Source of the DNA: Acheta domesticus
Lineage: Eukaryota > Arthropoda > Insecta > Orthoptera > Gryllidae
Direction: 5' to 3'
NCBI GenBank assembly: GCA_031308135.1
Contig: JAHLJT010000631.1
Location: 173,745,282-173,809,281, forward strand
Length of the DNA: 64,000 nucleotides
A program made the position numbers and the translations under genes. How positions within the stretch are numbered: the stretch's first letter is position 1; each line of letters starts with the position of its first letter. Positions 11,945-25,100 of the stretch are shown here, piece by piece. The notes under the pieces were generated by a model that was given only the letters and a program-made list of their open reading frames with translations, did not search any database and was not told the origin of the DNA.

Positions 11945-13655
11945 TTATACGACGTATGGTAACTTTTATAAGTTAAACCTCTCCACTGAATAGTTCCGTG
12001 GCAGTCGACATGCAAGATTCAGCCAAGGCCACCTAGCGGACACCTCTCTACCCTACACCTGCAGGTGGCTTTGTTTTACCAGAGCGCCTGCGATGGACTA
12101 CAAAAGTTTCGGCTATAATATTCCGATATCACCCTTTTCGCATTTTCTCTAATTTCTGGAAACGTCAACACCACCAAAAAAACTACCACTCACTAAATAC
12201 TTTAAAGAATTGGTCGAACCACACGGCAGCAGCAAATAACACAAAATAACTTGCGTTCAGATCTTAACGTCACTCAAATGTTTTCGACAATGACTACTAC
12301 TGCGCTAGCCAAATAGGATCAAAGTGAAATTACGATCCAATTTATTTTAAATAATATTTCACGTAAAAATTACTACTAACAAAAAAAAATTAAAACTGAG
12401 AAGTATAGCATAATATTAAATGCAAGATTAATATACACACTCTAACGAAACATTTACTGCAACGATTCACCAATACTTGATTTGTAAGCATCTCTGTGAT
12501 TGGTCAATAACCTGTATCATAATGAAAACTGTATGGAAATGACTATCATTATGTAACTGGTTGCAGCCATCCAATGACAGCATTATACAACGGAAGTAGA
12601 AAAACATTATAGAAGTGCCACAGTGCGTTTGAGAATACCTTGATAATAACACTTGTACAATTCTTGAGTATTCACATGCAACTGATAGCTCACGAACATA
12701 AATATTTCTCTTAATTTTTAAGAAAAACTAAGTTCTATTAAAAGTTCAAAATTTCCAAGTTTTTCCAAATAAAATTTCCAAGAAAAATGTATATTACATA
12801 AGAGTTTTTGTTCCTATTCACTAAAGCCCAAGAATTTAAGATAATGAATTTAACAAGATACATTTTTCAAACGATAGAAAATGTATTCAATGGCAATAAA
12901 ACGAAATTTTTATGCTCTCTTCCTTATCAATATAATCTTAAGAGATTTAAAATTCTGTTTTGTGAATCACAATCCGGATACCTGTGCGAGTGATGTTATC
13001 AACTGCAATGTGACATACATACTCCAGTGACAATCATCTACGTAGTAATATTTTTTCAGAATTCCGGCTGACACCTCCATTGTGATGTAGTTGTGCTACA
13101 TCGTGTCCTGCATTGGCGAGTTGATGTTAAGGGAGATGCATTTGGGATAATGAAAATCTGTATGGTCTCTAATGCGACCAGGACAAGTTGCGTGTTTCAT
13201 TTGAATTAACAAACCTCAGAAATAATTTTTATGCACCCCCGCAAAACAATTCTATAAGTGTACAGACTCTTATCAATATCTATACTAACTGTTGACAGAC
13301 TTTTCGTAAAGAAACGCAGACTGAAATGCCACGACTGGAATGTATACGATTTTCTGTTCCACTGTGTGTAATATTGCATTAGAACTCCGCGAGTAAATGT
13401 TATGTAGGTTGTGGAAAAATTCCTTTTTATTGAATTTTTAAAAAAAGTTAAACATTTTAAAAATTGATACACACACGAGTTCGCATTAAATCCACATGAT
13501 TATTAAAGGGTTCAAAGTTAACCATAACATTTAAAATTACGGAGGTTATTACGAACTGCAGATACCGAGAACAATACTGCTCTTTTCTGTTGCTCTTTTT
13601 CAAACGGAATAAAAATCGAACACCCATTTGTTTCACCCTTCATTTCGCGACGCGT
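11945..13655. other. No recognisable feature
   Basis: A+T-rich. Only a short perfect hairpin (GATGTAG/CTACATC) near 13083-13101 stands out. Confidence 0.4.
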
Positions 13656-13664
13656 CACAAGCAG

Positions 13665-13809
13665 TGTAATTAGTATCGGCACGGCGGCGGGTCGATTTTC
13701 AGCCAGCAGCGCATTTAGTAGGCGGAGCGGCGGCCGCCCGCGATCATCGGAACTAGTAGGCCGCGAGCGGGTCGTTTCCAGCGGCGCGTATTCCGCTGCG
13801 GAGCAATGA

Positions 13810-13857
<48 letters not shown>

Positions 13858-13990
13858 TAGCGGCCGGTCGGCCACCGCCACCACTGCCGCGGACGACCCG
13901 CAGCACCGGAAGCGGATGCGTTTCCTGCAGCTTCCGCGCGAAAGCTCCGGTCAAGGAGGAGACACTGGAGGTCTTTGGCGCCGCAGCCGG
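13665..13990. promoter_or_regulatory. C+G-rich island with CGG run
   Basis: CpG-dense segment centred on 15 pure CGG triplets. Open frames on both strands are poly-Arg or poly-Gly artefacts over the repeat. Candidate promoter or 5' untranslated exon. Confidence 0.4.
13812..13856. repeat. CGG trinucleotide repeat, 15 units
   Basis: Uninterrupted CGG triplets inside the C+G-rich island. Confidence 0.95.
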
Positions 13991-13999
13991 CAGGAAATG

Positions 14000-15685
14000 A
14001 GGGTTCGCTTGGTCAATACTTCACTCGCCACTACGAAATCTGTTTGTCAGAATCAACGACGATTTCCGATCAGTTAAACGAACAATTCAACGGCTTTCAA
14101 TTGGGAGGGATTCAATAAAGTCCATTCCCAGTTCTGAACACTTTGCTATGTTTAAACTCTGTGTTTGGCACTGAATTTAATTGCACAGTCAAATTCTCTT
14201 GACCCACAAGTTTTTGATGTGTAGTTTTGCGTCACGCTTAGGAATATTGAAGTCTAATGCGTCCTACAATTGAACGATAGTTTAACTTTATTCTTTTCAC
14301 GACTCGTAGCTCACACTAAAAATAGGCAAAGGAAGTACCTGTTTATTACAATATACTATATACACAGCTTGCCAGTTTTGACGTTTTCGTCTATTGCAAT
14401 TTCGATGTTTTTGTGATTGGAACTACTCTTCTCCTTTCTATAGTTCTGCAGGCTACTGCAATGACATTTCACTTCGTCATCGGAGATATATAAGTATACT
14501 GTATGTATATTCGAAAATGAGTTTTGGTTATCAACGTTAAGCCAAAGAAAATAATTTATTTCGAAAGTGACAAATGATATGTCAATAAAATTCTCAAAAC
14601 TTACAATCGACGTTTTATCTCTACGCATTGTAATTTTATTAAAGAAGCAGTTAAGTATTATCTTGGTTCTTCAGTAGACAAATGACACAAAAAGGCAGTT
14701 AATGGTGTGGCAGTCCATAAATACACTCGTATATCTTGTCAATGTTGAATATCACTTTAATTTCTTTTCCGATAAAATAAATCAACAACGAAGACTTCTA
14801 TAGTAATTCAGTATATTTGTTGTGACAAACGCCAGCATTAAAGTTGAAAGAAAGTACTGTGCTCTACATCTGGTCCCTTGTATAATGTTAAAAGATGTGA
14901 CAGACGAGACGGAGATGCTAGGCAGCTCAGACATTTCATGTCACAACAGAAGTTTGTCTATTCTTGTACGATTTTCCAAGCTTTTTCTGAATGTTCTAGG
15001 GACCTCACATCTTCAGAAAAGGCTGGAATTTGTATAAACGCAATTTCACACCCAGGGCACAGCAATCGACGGTTCCCTTTAATACAGTAAATCCGTGAAA
15101 ATTGTGCCTACTCACGAACTTCCTGGGAACTAACATTTCTGTCCGAAAATTTCAATGATAAAGTTCTTACGTTTTTGGGGCATCTTCTTTTTTCCAAAAA
15201 GTAATCTCGTAAAGTGATCTTTGTTTCACATAAACCCACTTGCTTACTAGCTCCATGCATTTATTATAGATGGTAAGACCAAACCAATGAAAACAGCGCC
15301 CTGGAGAGTACACGAACGAGCATGTTATATGGTTCCGCAGAGGACATGTAATTGAGCTAATATTAACTTCTTGGTAGTATGCGACGTTAATATTGAAGGT
15401 AAGCATTTCTTTTACGATACGTGCTCTTCAAACAACACGAGTTTTGGAAAGCACACATTTCAAGGTCTCATAAGACGAAATTACTCTTACCGTAGTTGAA
15501 AAGAGGCGCAGAGATTGAGATAAATCAAAAGCAGTTCTTAGGCAGAAGATACCCTAAAACCACCCCTATCTGAATGCCGATGTTTTACTCTTCCAAAACA
15601 CGTAAATTGCCAACGCTAAACCGAGATCCCCCATCCACAAAATTAATTTTTGGAACCATTACAAAATTTCGTGCTCCATTATGCT
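14000..15685. other. No recognisable feature
   Basis: A+T-rich sequence without coding bias or paired repeats that I could identify. Confidence 0.4.
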
Positions 15686-15689
15686 GAGC

Positions 15690-16221
15690 CCTCTGATCCG
15701 CATTAACCCGTGCCCTAATCCGGCCTGCAGAGAACCAGAGGGGGGTGGAGCACCGGCCATTGCAAGGGTTTGGGCTGTGGGCGTGGGCGGCACACGAGGC
15801 GGCCTCGGGGCCACGGCTAGTGCAGCCCGAGTCGCGGCTAATACCCATCGATCTGCTTGCTCACCGGCCAGGTTACGCGCGGGAGCGAGGGCCGTCGGAG
15901 GCAGCGGCGAACACGCCTCAGCCGCCGTTCGCCCGGCGAACGCGCGCGCACACGGACAAAGAAGAAGCGGAGGAAGGCGAGGCGGAGCTCTACGGAACCG
16001 GACAGGGCGAGCCCGAGACGGAGGCGGAGGAGGCGACAGGGGCAGTCGCGGAAAGAGGGCGGAGGCAGGGGCGGAGGCGAGGGGGGCGGCGGCGCGTCGC
16101 CTGCGCGTCGCTCGATCGCGGCCGGGTCACGCGGGGGCTTCCATGAGTCGTCGCGCGCCGCGCGCTCCCGCCGGCGGCGGGGGCGGGGACGCGGGCGGGC
16201 GGGGCGGGGCGAGCGAGGGGA

Positions 16222-16266
<45 letters not shown>

Positions 16267-17300
16267 TTCGCGTCCTCCGGGTAATGACTCCGTCGACGTG
16301 CTCTAACTGGGCAGCGGTCCGTTCGCACACACGCTAGCCGTCGTGGAGGCCCCCAGCGGCAGAAGCGAGGATACGCTTATCGATTCTAGCGACTGCGCGC
16401 ACGCCGCCGCCGCTGCCGCCGCTTTCACGCGTGCACGGGCGCGCAGCCCGTACGCAGCGCCCGCGGGGACGCGCAAGCGCCGGCTCCAACGCGTGCCGTG
16501 CCTCTGCGGCCGCGGCGGCGCTGCTTTCAGACGCGCCATTCCGGCAGCTTCCGGCGTCCGGCGAATTAGAATCACTTGCGTACTCATCGCCCGATGACAC
16601 GTGAAGCGGAAAGGCTGGTGCGGCGGCGGCGGGCCTTTCCCGGCCGTTTGGGTGTGGGAGGCTTGGTTGTCGCGTGGAGCGCGCGGTTGGCGCAGGTCGC
16701 GGCGTCCGAGGAGGGCGCGAAAGGGCGGGGCAGGCAGCGGCAGCAGCGCTGCGGGGGCGGTGGCGGTGGCGCGGCGCGCTTTACCTCGGGCGGCGGCGCC
16801 TCGCTGCGCGCGACGACTGCGCGATGACGCGGGCGGCACTGACGCGGCGCGACGCGGGCGTCGCGGGCGGCGCGGGTGGCCGGGCGGGCGGGCGACGCGA
16901 CGCGGCGCGGCGCTGCGCGACGGCGGGCGGGCGGGCGCGCAGCGAGCACGGCAGCCCCGCCGCAGCGCACGTTGCGACTAGCGCCGGCCGGTCGGCCGCG
17001 CAGCGCCCGCCGCGCCGCGCCTCGCCGCGCCACGCCGCTCCGCGCCACGCCTCTCCGCGTGCGCCCGAACGCCGCCGACGCCGCCCGAGCGACGCCAGGC
17101 GTCGCGACGCGACGCTCCGCTCCGCGCCGAGCGGAGCGGGGAAAAGCGAGGCGGAGACGAGCGCCGGCCTAAGGAGCCGGGTTCTTGCCCTGGACGCACC
17201 GAGTCGCGCCACCGCCACCGCTGCCCGCGCGCCGCCGCCCACCGCGCCCAATAAGAGAGCAATTTGCGGCGAAAGTCGATTAACGATTTCCTGACGAGGC
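15690..17300. promoter_or_regulatory. Large CpG island, candidate promoter region
   Basis: About 1.6 kb of very C+G- and CpG-rich DNA, the largest island in the window. It has sharp edges, a CGG run at 16223-16264 and CACGTG at about 16599-16604. Many overlapping frames on both strands are Arg/Ala/Pro/Gly-rich composition artefacts. One minus-strand frame near 16600-16490 is more protein-like (DEYASDSNSPDAGS, then Ser/Ala-rich) but lacks an ATG there and a convincing splice acceptor. I interpret the island as a promoter with untranslated sequence, either an alternative promoter of the host gene or of an unseen transcript. Confidence 0.5.
16223..16264. repeat. CGG trinucleotide repeat, 14 units
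   Basis: Uninterrupted CGG run inside the large CpG island. Confidence 0.95.
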
Positions 17301-17304
17301 GTCA

Positions 17305-18775
17305 CCTTTCCGATAGGCCCTGCGAGATCGATCAGACCGGTTGTAGGGTGAAGGGTGAAGGGCGTGAGTGAAGGGACGAAGGGGGTCGGTGGAAGGGAAG
17401 GGACGACGAACGGACGGAATAAGCGGCGTTGTAATGGGCAGGATACACGCCCTGCTGAAGACGTCAAGTGAAGGTGGAGCACTAGACACGGCGATGAGGG
17501 GCTCTTTACATTGTCATCGTAAGCAAAGTTTACTATGTACACATGTACTCGCTTCGAAATTTATCAAGAGACACTGAACTGCTTAGCCGTGTCATAAATG
17601 AATGTCAAAGTGACAGGGAATTTCTTAAATGAATATCGATTGCTACCTATGGATTTGATAACACACATTCAGTTTGATATCCCGATCAAATAAAATATCA
17701 AATTCATCCACGAGATCTAGAAATAACGTGATTCCTTTAAGGATAAAATAATGCACTATTAGAAAATTATCTTTAAATTATTTCTGGCAAAAAGATGACT
17801 GAATAAAATTATGTAAGTTTTATGAATGGCGAGTGCGGGCTTTGTTGGAACAGACTATATTCATTGACAAGTTTTGTCAATTGTATGCGAATATGAAATT
17901 CGCACCATTTCAATTTGATGAATCGTAGGAGTTCGAAAAGTTCTGAGTTTTCGATTAGTTAACGAATTCAGTAATGATATCATTATTTTCATAAAATTCT
18001 GCAAATGAAGAAAAACAATAAAGAAACAAGGCAAGTTTTTAATTTTGCTGGAAAACATACGTTCAGTTACACTGATATGCTCTTAATATTAGGCATACCA
18101 ATCTTTCTAGATAATATTTAATAAAATATTGTTCTGTTTCTAATGTATTTAATGTTTTCTGAGTAGAGTGACGTAAATAGGCCCTCAACTCAAGTCTTTC
18201 CTTCCTTTCTTGTATTCAGCATCTTACGATACTTTACTTGCTGGATTTGATAAATACACGACTCATTAAGTCCGTCAAGCCAGTGGATATGTTTATTCAT
18301 CCCAGAGTTATTAAAAGTGTCAGCGTTGACATCAGAATATGTATCGGTAAAAATGATGAATTACTATTCTGAAGTACATGATGAGTGGGAAAGATAAACT
18401 GGCTATAATATACTATCTGAAAAGATATAAACCTGGCCTCTACGTATTGTCAGTTATCTTTGATTATAATTTAAAATAAAATGGAAACATATCTAATAAT
18501 TTGTGTTTAAGTATTAATCATATTTAGGTAAACAAGTGTGTAGAAACGTTCCCGTACTGTTAAGTGCAAATTGCAGTTTGATAAATAATATAAAGAGTGA
18601 AATACAAAAAATATCGAGTCAATTTCCTACATATTTAGTTAATCATTTTACTCCAATGTTACAGAACTATAAACGAAAATCTCACAATACGCATCAGATA
18701 TGTCCACATGTTCGATCGCTATGTTTCATGCGGATGTTCAAATAAATGATAATAATCCGGATAAGGCACGTTTAT
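17305..18775. other. No recognisable feature
   Basis: A G-rich GGGTGAAGG-type imperfect repeat at about 17345-17405 borders the island; the rest is A+T-rich with no support for a gene. Confidence 0.4.
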
Positions 18776-18879
18776 TTATTTGATCTCAAGCGAATTGAGA
18801 AGCTGCGATTCGAATCAATTTGTAAGCCAATTACCGTCGCACGCAAAAGCAAATTACTTGCAGAGTAGCAAATCAAATC

Positions 18880-19060
18880 GGGGAATCTGCTGCGCGTATG
18901 GCGCCCGCTGCAGGCAGGTGCGCAATGTGATCTACTTGGGCGGGTCGCCGGCGGCGCGCAGCCCACACCAAACGCTCTGCGCGCGGCGTGCACAACGCGG
19001 GACTGGCGCTCTGCGCGTCGCAAATATTTGTTCGCTCCCATTAGGCCCCGCAGCAGCCGC
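18880..19060. promoter_or_regulatory. Short C+G-rich island
   Basis: CpG-rich stretch (GGCGCCCGCTGCAGG, GCGCGCGGCGTGC) that leads straight into the GCC-rich repeat array. No coding frame can be supported. Confidence 0.3.
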
Positions 19061-19960
19061 CGTAACCGCCGCTGCCGTAGCCATAGCTGTAGACTACGAG
19101 TCAAAGCTGCCGGCACAACGCCGTCCTAGTTGCCGCCGCCGCCGCCGCCACCGTCACCGTCACCATCACTGTCACTTAATGGCGCCACCGCCAGATCGCT
19201 ACCATAGTTGTTGCCATTGCCCCACTGCCACTAGTGGCCGCCACCGCCGCCATTGCCACTACAGTAACCGCCATCCCACCATAGCCACTACAGCAGCCGT
19301 CATCGCCACCGTAGTTGTCGCCATTCATCATTGCCTCCGTAGTTGTCGCCATTCATCATTGCCTCCGTAGTTGTCGCCATTCATCATTGCCACTGTAGTT
19401 GTCGCCATTCATCATTGCCACTATAGTTGTCGCCATTCATCATTGCCACTATAGTTGTCGCCATTCATCATTGCCACTATAGTTGTCGCCATTCATCATT
19501 GCCACTATAGTTGTCGCCATTCATCATTGCCACTATAGTTGTCGCCATTCATCATTGCCACTATAGTTGTCGCCATTCATCATTGCCACTATAGTTGTCG
19601 CCATTCATCATTGCCACTATAGTTGTCGCCATTCATCATTGCCACTGTAGTTGTCGCCATAGCCCCACTGCCACTACAGTGGTTGCCACCGCCATCATTG
19701 CCATAATAGTAGCCGCCAGTGCCCCACTGCCACCAAGTGGCCGCCGCCGCCACTGCCACCGTTGCCACAACAGTAGCTGCCACCGCCATATCGCATCATA
19801 GTTATCGCCACACCCCTCACTAAAACTGCAGTTGTCCCCACAGCCAAATCCACTCCCACCATTCACCGCCATCATAGCCGCCGCCGCCTCCACTGCCACA
19901 GTTGCCGCCACCGCCATCCTGCCACCGAAGCTGCCACGACCAACGCCGCGCGCCGGCCGC
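19060..19960. repeat. Degenerate GCC/CCAC-rich repeat domain around a 28-bp minisatellite
   Basis: Imperfect runs of GCCGCCACC, GCCATTGCCACTA and related units fill the whole interval, with the regular 28-bp array in the middle. Glycine-, histidine- or alanine-rich frames arise on both strands, but the core period (28) is not a multiple of three, so it does not encode a repeat protein. Confidence 0.75.
19313..19655. repeat. 28-bp minisatellite, about 12 copies
   Basis: The unit CATTGCCACTATAGTTGTCG plus CCATTCAT repeats every 28 bases. Central copies are nearly identical; the first ones have CTCCG in place of ACTAT, and copies near each end have ACTGT, showing decay from the edges inward. 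Confidence 0.92.
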
Positions 19961-19964
19961 AGCC

Positions 19965-20735
19965 GCATGCACGCATGAGGTGCTCGCGTCTCCTACGCGA
20001 CCACTTGGCACATCATCAAGCAGTTCACACGTTTTATTATCGACCATTGCACCAACTGACTCACACACTCGCTCAACCCCACACTCAACAATAGTGTTAG
20101 GAGAAACTTGAATCATCAGTCACTTTACACTTTCGAGCGTACACGTCCAGCCGTGTATACTACGATTGAAATAGAGTAACTACCGACAGATTATTAGTTA
20201 AACGCTGTTATCCTATCGGGAGATTAGTTAAAGTATTTAAATGTTTGGAACTGATGTTCCTGAATGGATAACCGCGTCACAGCTGATCTACCAGAAGACA
20301 CTATTTAAATCGAAGTAAAAGTTCAGGTATCTCAGGTTTACACTTTCAGTCACTTCGTGTGGGGTTTGTGGTTGAGGCGGTATGCTTCATAATTTGTTTC
20401 CTTTCTCTCGTTCCATCTCCTCCATTCCCGTTCTTGTTACCCACACTTTAATTGTTACTAATCGCTGCCTTTCTTCTACATCTTCAATACTATTCTCTCA
20501 ATTGCAGACCTAATAATGAAGGGTCACAAAGATTACAAATTACGAAGTCGCCAAAACATGGCCATCCCATTTTCTGCTTTTTTTCACACTAAATCCAAAA
20601 ATGTGTACCACCTCAGGAAACTAGCTTATCCTTTGTATAATGTTAATGCTGCGCGGTTTTCCATAACATTCGCGAAGTACACTCGTGAACTCATTATAAA
20701 GTTCCGACGGTGTTTTCAAAGAGCGAGTCGCACGC
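19965..20735. other. No recognisable feature
   Basis: Ordinary intron sequence with no gene, repeat or transposon end seen. Confidence 0.4.
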
Positions 20736-20739
20736 TACA

Positions 20740-20970
20740 AGCAACAAGAATCCCCGCGTGCGTCTGTCTCTTCGCTTCCAGAGGCCGCGTCGCGCTGCCC
20801 TGTCGACGGCGGACGCTGCGCTGGGAGCTTCCTTGAGGCCTGCCGCGCCGCTCCCCGCCTCCGCAACGCTTTTCGCTCCGCTGCGAGCGCCGTCTGGCGT
20901 CGAGCGTTGCGCAACCGCGGATTCCGCAGAGAAGACAACGCCGTAACCTCCCATTTGCACTTCGCTCCCT
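20740..20970. promoter_or_regulatory. C+G-rich island
   Basis: CpG-rich block with A+T-rich flanks. Frames across it on both strands are Ala/Arg/Ser-rich and mutually overlapping, so none is called. Candidate cis-regulatory or untranslated sequence. Confidence 0.3.
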
Positions 20971-20974
20971 TTAG

Positions 20975-22040
20975 CTTGACTGGAGGGCACAGAATGCAGC
21001 AGATTTCAAGAGATACAATCTGTTGCCTCTAGCCAATTTTCAAACACAATTTTATCTTTCACTTCACCTGCTTTCTTCCATATTAAATTTTTTTACAAAA
21101 AACTTATTTTAACATTTCGAACAACATTTCGGAATGAAGTGTCTTCCCATCACCAGGTTCTATTAGTTAACATAAATTTTAAAAAAAATTACATCTAAAT
21201 GTATCACCAAACAGATTTCAAATTAAATATTTCTTGAGAACTCTAGAAGATGTAACCATTTACACATTGTTGTATTTACTATCAAAAATAGTTTTTAAAA
21301 AAATGTGTGATGAACTATGGGAAGAAGAGCAATCCGTGAACTCTTCTTGGGCTCTGGGATCCCTACTTAAATCATATACGTACTGAGTTGAATAATGAAT
21401 ACAGATAGCAACGAGCTTTTTCGGCAAGTATTGATACGAAAATATTCGCTCCCGTATCATAACAATTTGTAAAGGCAAATCAGCTACAGCTTTTGGCTAT
21501 TATTCTTTATCATGCCCTAAGTGCCCTATTATTCCTTATCGTGCCGTACATTTATGTCTAGAAGCAAAGCAAGGGGCTATCACAGCATTTGCTCGAAGGA
21601 TCAGGGAAACAGGATAAAACATTTGATGGAAGGGGGTCATGGCCCAAAAATTGACGTACAACACTCGTACTTATGTCAAATTATAATGAGAAGACAAGTA
21701 CTTAAAACCACAGTTGGTTCTCTACGTATAGGACCGTAAGCAACTTGGCAGTAACGGACGTACCCCCTCATATACACGTTTGAGTACGTGTGCATGAGAA
21801 CGTAAGCCACGTGTGTTTACACGGATGTGTTCGTGTGTGAAGGTGCGTGCATTTGTATGTGTTCGTCCGGGCGCGTGATTGTGTGAACATGCGTATGACA
21901 GCGCCCGTGCGTTGTATGTAAACTTCTGCTATATACGACTGTTGCTGGTAGTTATAGAGTCGATGAAGGTCTGCAGGAACGCGTTTCCATGCGGAACAAA
22001 GTTTAGTGCACATTCTCAATATTCATGTCAGTGTAAATGA
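20975..22040. other. No gene; degenerate GT-rich stretch
   Basis: Mostly A+T-rich. From about 21775 to 21915 there is an imperfect TGTG/CGTG-rich stretch, probably an old dinucleotide repeat. Confidence 0.45.
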
Positions 22041-22054
22041 GAGAATAGTATATT

Positions 22055-22172
22055 CTTCAACGAGCGCGTAATGATGGCTATTATACACGAGCTGATGTTT
22101 ACGACCCGAGTGACGTTGGAGCGAGTGTCGTAATTTATAAGAGCGAATAATAGCCATTATGCGCAAGTAGAA
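22055..22172. mobile_element. Foldback MITE, copy 2
   Basis: Imperfect inverted repeat: GCGTAATGATGGCTATTATA on the left is answered by TAATAGCCATTATGCGC on the right, around TTGGAGCGAGTGTCGTAA. It shares the TAATGATGG, ATACACGAG and GGAGCGAGT blocks with the element at 11825-11940, so both belong to one family. Confidence 0.6.
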
Positions 22173-22179
22173 GACTGTA

Positions 22180-25100
22180 CTTTCTCTACGACCTTGATAT
22201 ATTCAGAATGGATTTTGAACAAATATTGTTTTATATGAAACTCAAGTATAAGGATTACCTCCTGAAACAATGTAGGTATAAAATGCTTCACAACATTGAA
22301 CAAATCTTCCATAAACTAGAGGGTTCATACTGTTGAGAAAATTTGGTAAAGCACGCCAAGAAAACTTTCTCGCTGAAAGAATTCCCCCTATTACTCTTTC
22401 TCAACTCTATAAAAGGAAGTATAAGATCGCTCATAGTACTACCTTGATTTTTCAGGCAATAACTGCAGTAGTGTTGTTGAAATCGCTATTTCATGACTTC
22501 AAGGTGGAGTACAAATTCCATTGTCTCTGTCACTGGCTTCAAGATTAGTTTTCTTGAATGATCAATGAGAAATGTAATGAGAAATACGAGTACAACAATG
22601 TCTAGGTTAAGTATATGAAACTGCGAAATCATTCACTTGTCTAACACGGTTCAAAAGAAGCACAAATTGCAAAGAGAATGCAATCCTGCCCGTGAATTCC
22701 GAAAATTCTAGGAATGTGATGGTCGACAGGCCGCGGTTTCCGAACTGAAATCCAAGGGGTTTGTAATAGATGTCATTCTTCGATTAAATATCCAGCAGGG
22801 TCAGGCATATTATTACATGGTCGTAGAGAAAAGTTATATTCTTCGAGCAAATACTCCAGCTTTTTTATCTCTAGATTATTCAGCATAAAAACCAAAGAAG
22901 TCTTTGCAACATGTCTTACCTATTTTTGATAAAGTTCACTGAATTTATGACCACAATAAATTTGATAGGGGTGCATTTTGAATTATGTGAGATTGAGAAA
23001 TTTTCCCTTTTAAATTTCAAAAAGTGATCATATATCCAATAGTACGATTCCTTATCTCTTCAGGAATTTTCGACTATGTCCTTGTTTTCAGAGTTAGACG
23101 AAAGTCTATCCAGATTTGTATCACAATCGCAAGGATAATATTAAATTGCCGAGGATGTAGAGGAGAGAAGGGAAGAATCGTCTGAGAAGAAGTCTTCCTC
23201 TAAGCGACTTCTCCTTAATCTCTACGCTTCCTTCATTAAAGGTAAAGGAAATTGGTTCTTGTGGGTCTCCTCATTGCGGCGGGAGTCACTTTGAGGTCAT
23301 CAATTACGTGAATTGAGACTGTAAATCTCTTAGGCTAATGTGGGGGAGATAAAAACGGAAGAGGGAAACTTAACTTGAAAACAACACTAGAGCATACACA
23401 CTTTGCAATAATGTTGATTGGAAATCTGACACTTATAAGAATTAGCGAAACAAATGTGGTGAAAACTAAAGCATTGTTAAAATCTACTGCAGTCACATTT
23501 TGTCTTCATATTAAAACTTGAGTTTCAAAGTCAGAAGCCATTTCAGAAACCAATATACTGCAATCAGAACAACTATGAGTGTGGAAATGGAAAACAGAAC
23601 GCACCATGTTCTACTTTAAGTACAAGCGTATTTATCTGATGGCACTGTTAAATTACAAACCTGCCTTGAGCAGCCGATCCAGAATCCTCTCTTGCAAGGA
23701 CTGTATCGGATCCTTCTAATTAGCTAGTTGCATGGAAAGCAAGTGATTACACGTTTGCATACTGGAAACCGTAGTTATCTCTTTACTCATTTGCCTGTGA
23801 CTGTCTTGAGAAGCAGCTCTTCCTCCCCCCCCCCCCTGATTTACACGAGGCGCCCATCAAGTGGTCGGGTGGCTCACTCGCGTTTAATTAGCGGCGCTTC
23901 CCTATGATCTGAACCGCCATTCAGGCGTCCACTTCTGCGTTACAAAGAACACTGAAGAGATGTTCCAAAGGAAAGCTGCTTCTGAGCCTCATTAGTTACA
24001 ACATCAAGTTTTCTTTCAAATTATATTTTACCATTAGCACACGAGTATCTCATCGATTCAAATGTTATTTTCTGTTCTGAGGTTCCTTGAAAAAAAATCG
24101 AGATACTACGGATTTTTAGATTTATTTACGAATCATAAGGAAATTAATTATAATAAACGACTGTTTTAGAATGTATTTTGATCAATTGGAGAAAAACAAC
24201 TAAGTTTCCTATTGCAGTAAAACAATATTTGAGTCGCACTTAATTGCTTCGTTGGTAACGAATTTAGTATCTCAAATAGCTTTTGAAAAGCACCCAGAAA
24301 CCGTACGATATTAACAGACTTACTTTATTTATTCGACTAATACAATAAAATTGTATCCATAATATTCGTTTAAATATTATATTAAACAATTTGTACGAAT
24401 CTGGGAAGAGTGTTTACCCAGAAAATATGACTGACATTGTCCCATTTAATTTTATCTAAATGTACCAACTTCTTATAAACGGTAGAGTGAAATTATTAGC
24501 ACATGGAGGTCGAAAAGACTGTAAAAGAGAACAGAAGTACCACAAACCAATTTTGTGAGTGCTATAGGAACTTCGCACAAAATATACAGCTCCCAGACAA
24601 TAAAACGGAAATTGCGACGTTCAACACCTGTGTTGAGTAGAGAGAGTCGGGAGGCTCCCGAGTATGTGGTTCAGTGCTATCACCATCGGACAGCGCTGCG
24701 AAGATGGACAGTTAACAGCGCTTCCGACATTGAGATTAACAAGATCTTTCATCTCGCCAGTGAATCATCGTGCTTACGTTGAAAGAGCGTTCCATTTTGT
24801 GTATACCATTAAAACAGTGCTCCATATACAAAGCACATTCATCAAGTTTGTACTGACTTGAGAAAAAACATGGAGAAACATTGAAATAAAAGAAGCAACT
24901 AAATTGCAACAACTAGAAAATAAAATTTATTTTTAACGACAAATTTTAACGTACATAAAAGATACAGCAGCAGCAGTTGGTGCCCCGACAAACCGGGAGT
25001 GCAGCTCCATCAAATGGTGGAAATGTAATTTACAAAATACAGAACACTATGTAATAAAACGTGAGCAATTCATATAAATTAAAACTATGTTTAATTAAAG

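Noticed and set aside
15681..17542. Many 100-250 codon frames on both strands of the large CpG island
   Set aside because: Stop codons are rare in C+G-rich DNA; the frames overlap in all phases and are Arg/Ala/Gly/Pro-rich without domains.
18772..19370. Coding exon over the C+G-rich/GCC-repeat region
   Set aside because: Frames on both strands reflect the GCC repeat; the repeat period is not in frame.
19313..19655. CRISPR array
   Set aside because: Units are adjacent with no variable spacers, and the context is eukaryotic; it is a minisatellite.
24955..25010. LTR retrotransposon primer-binding site (TGGTGCCCCGAC)
   Set aside because: No flanking LTRs, polypurine tract or gag/pol pieces; a 12-base match alone is weak.
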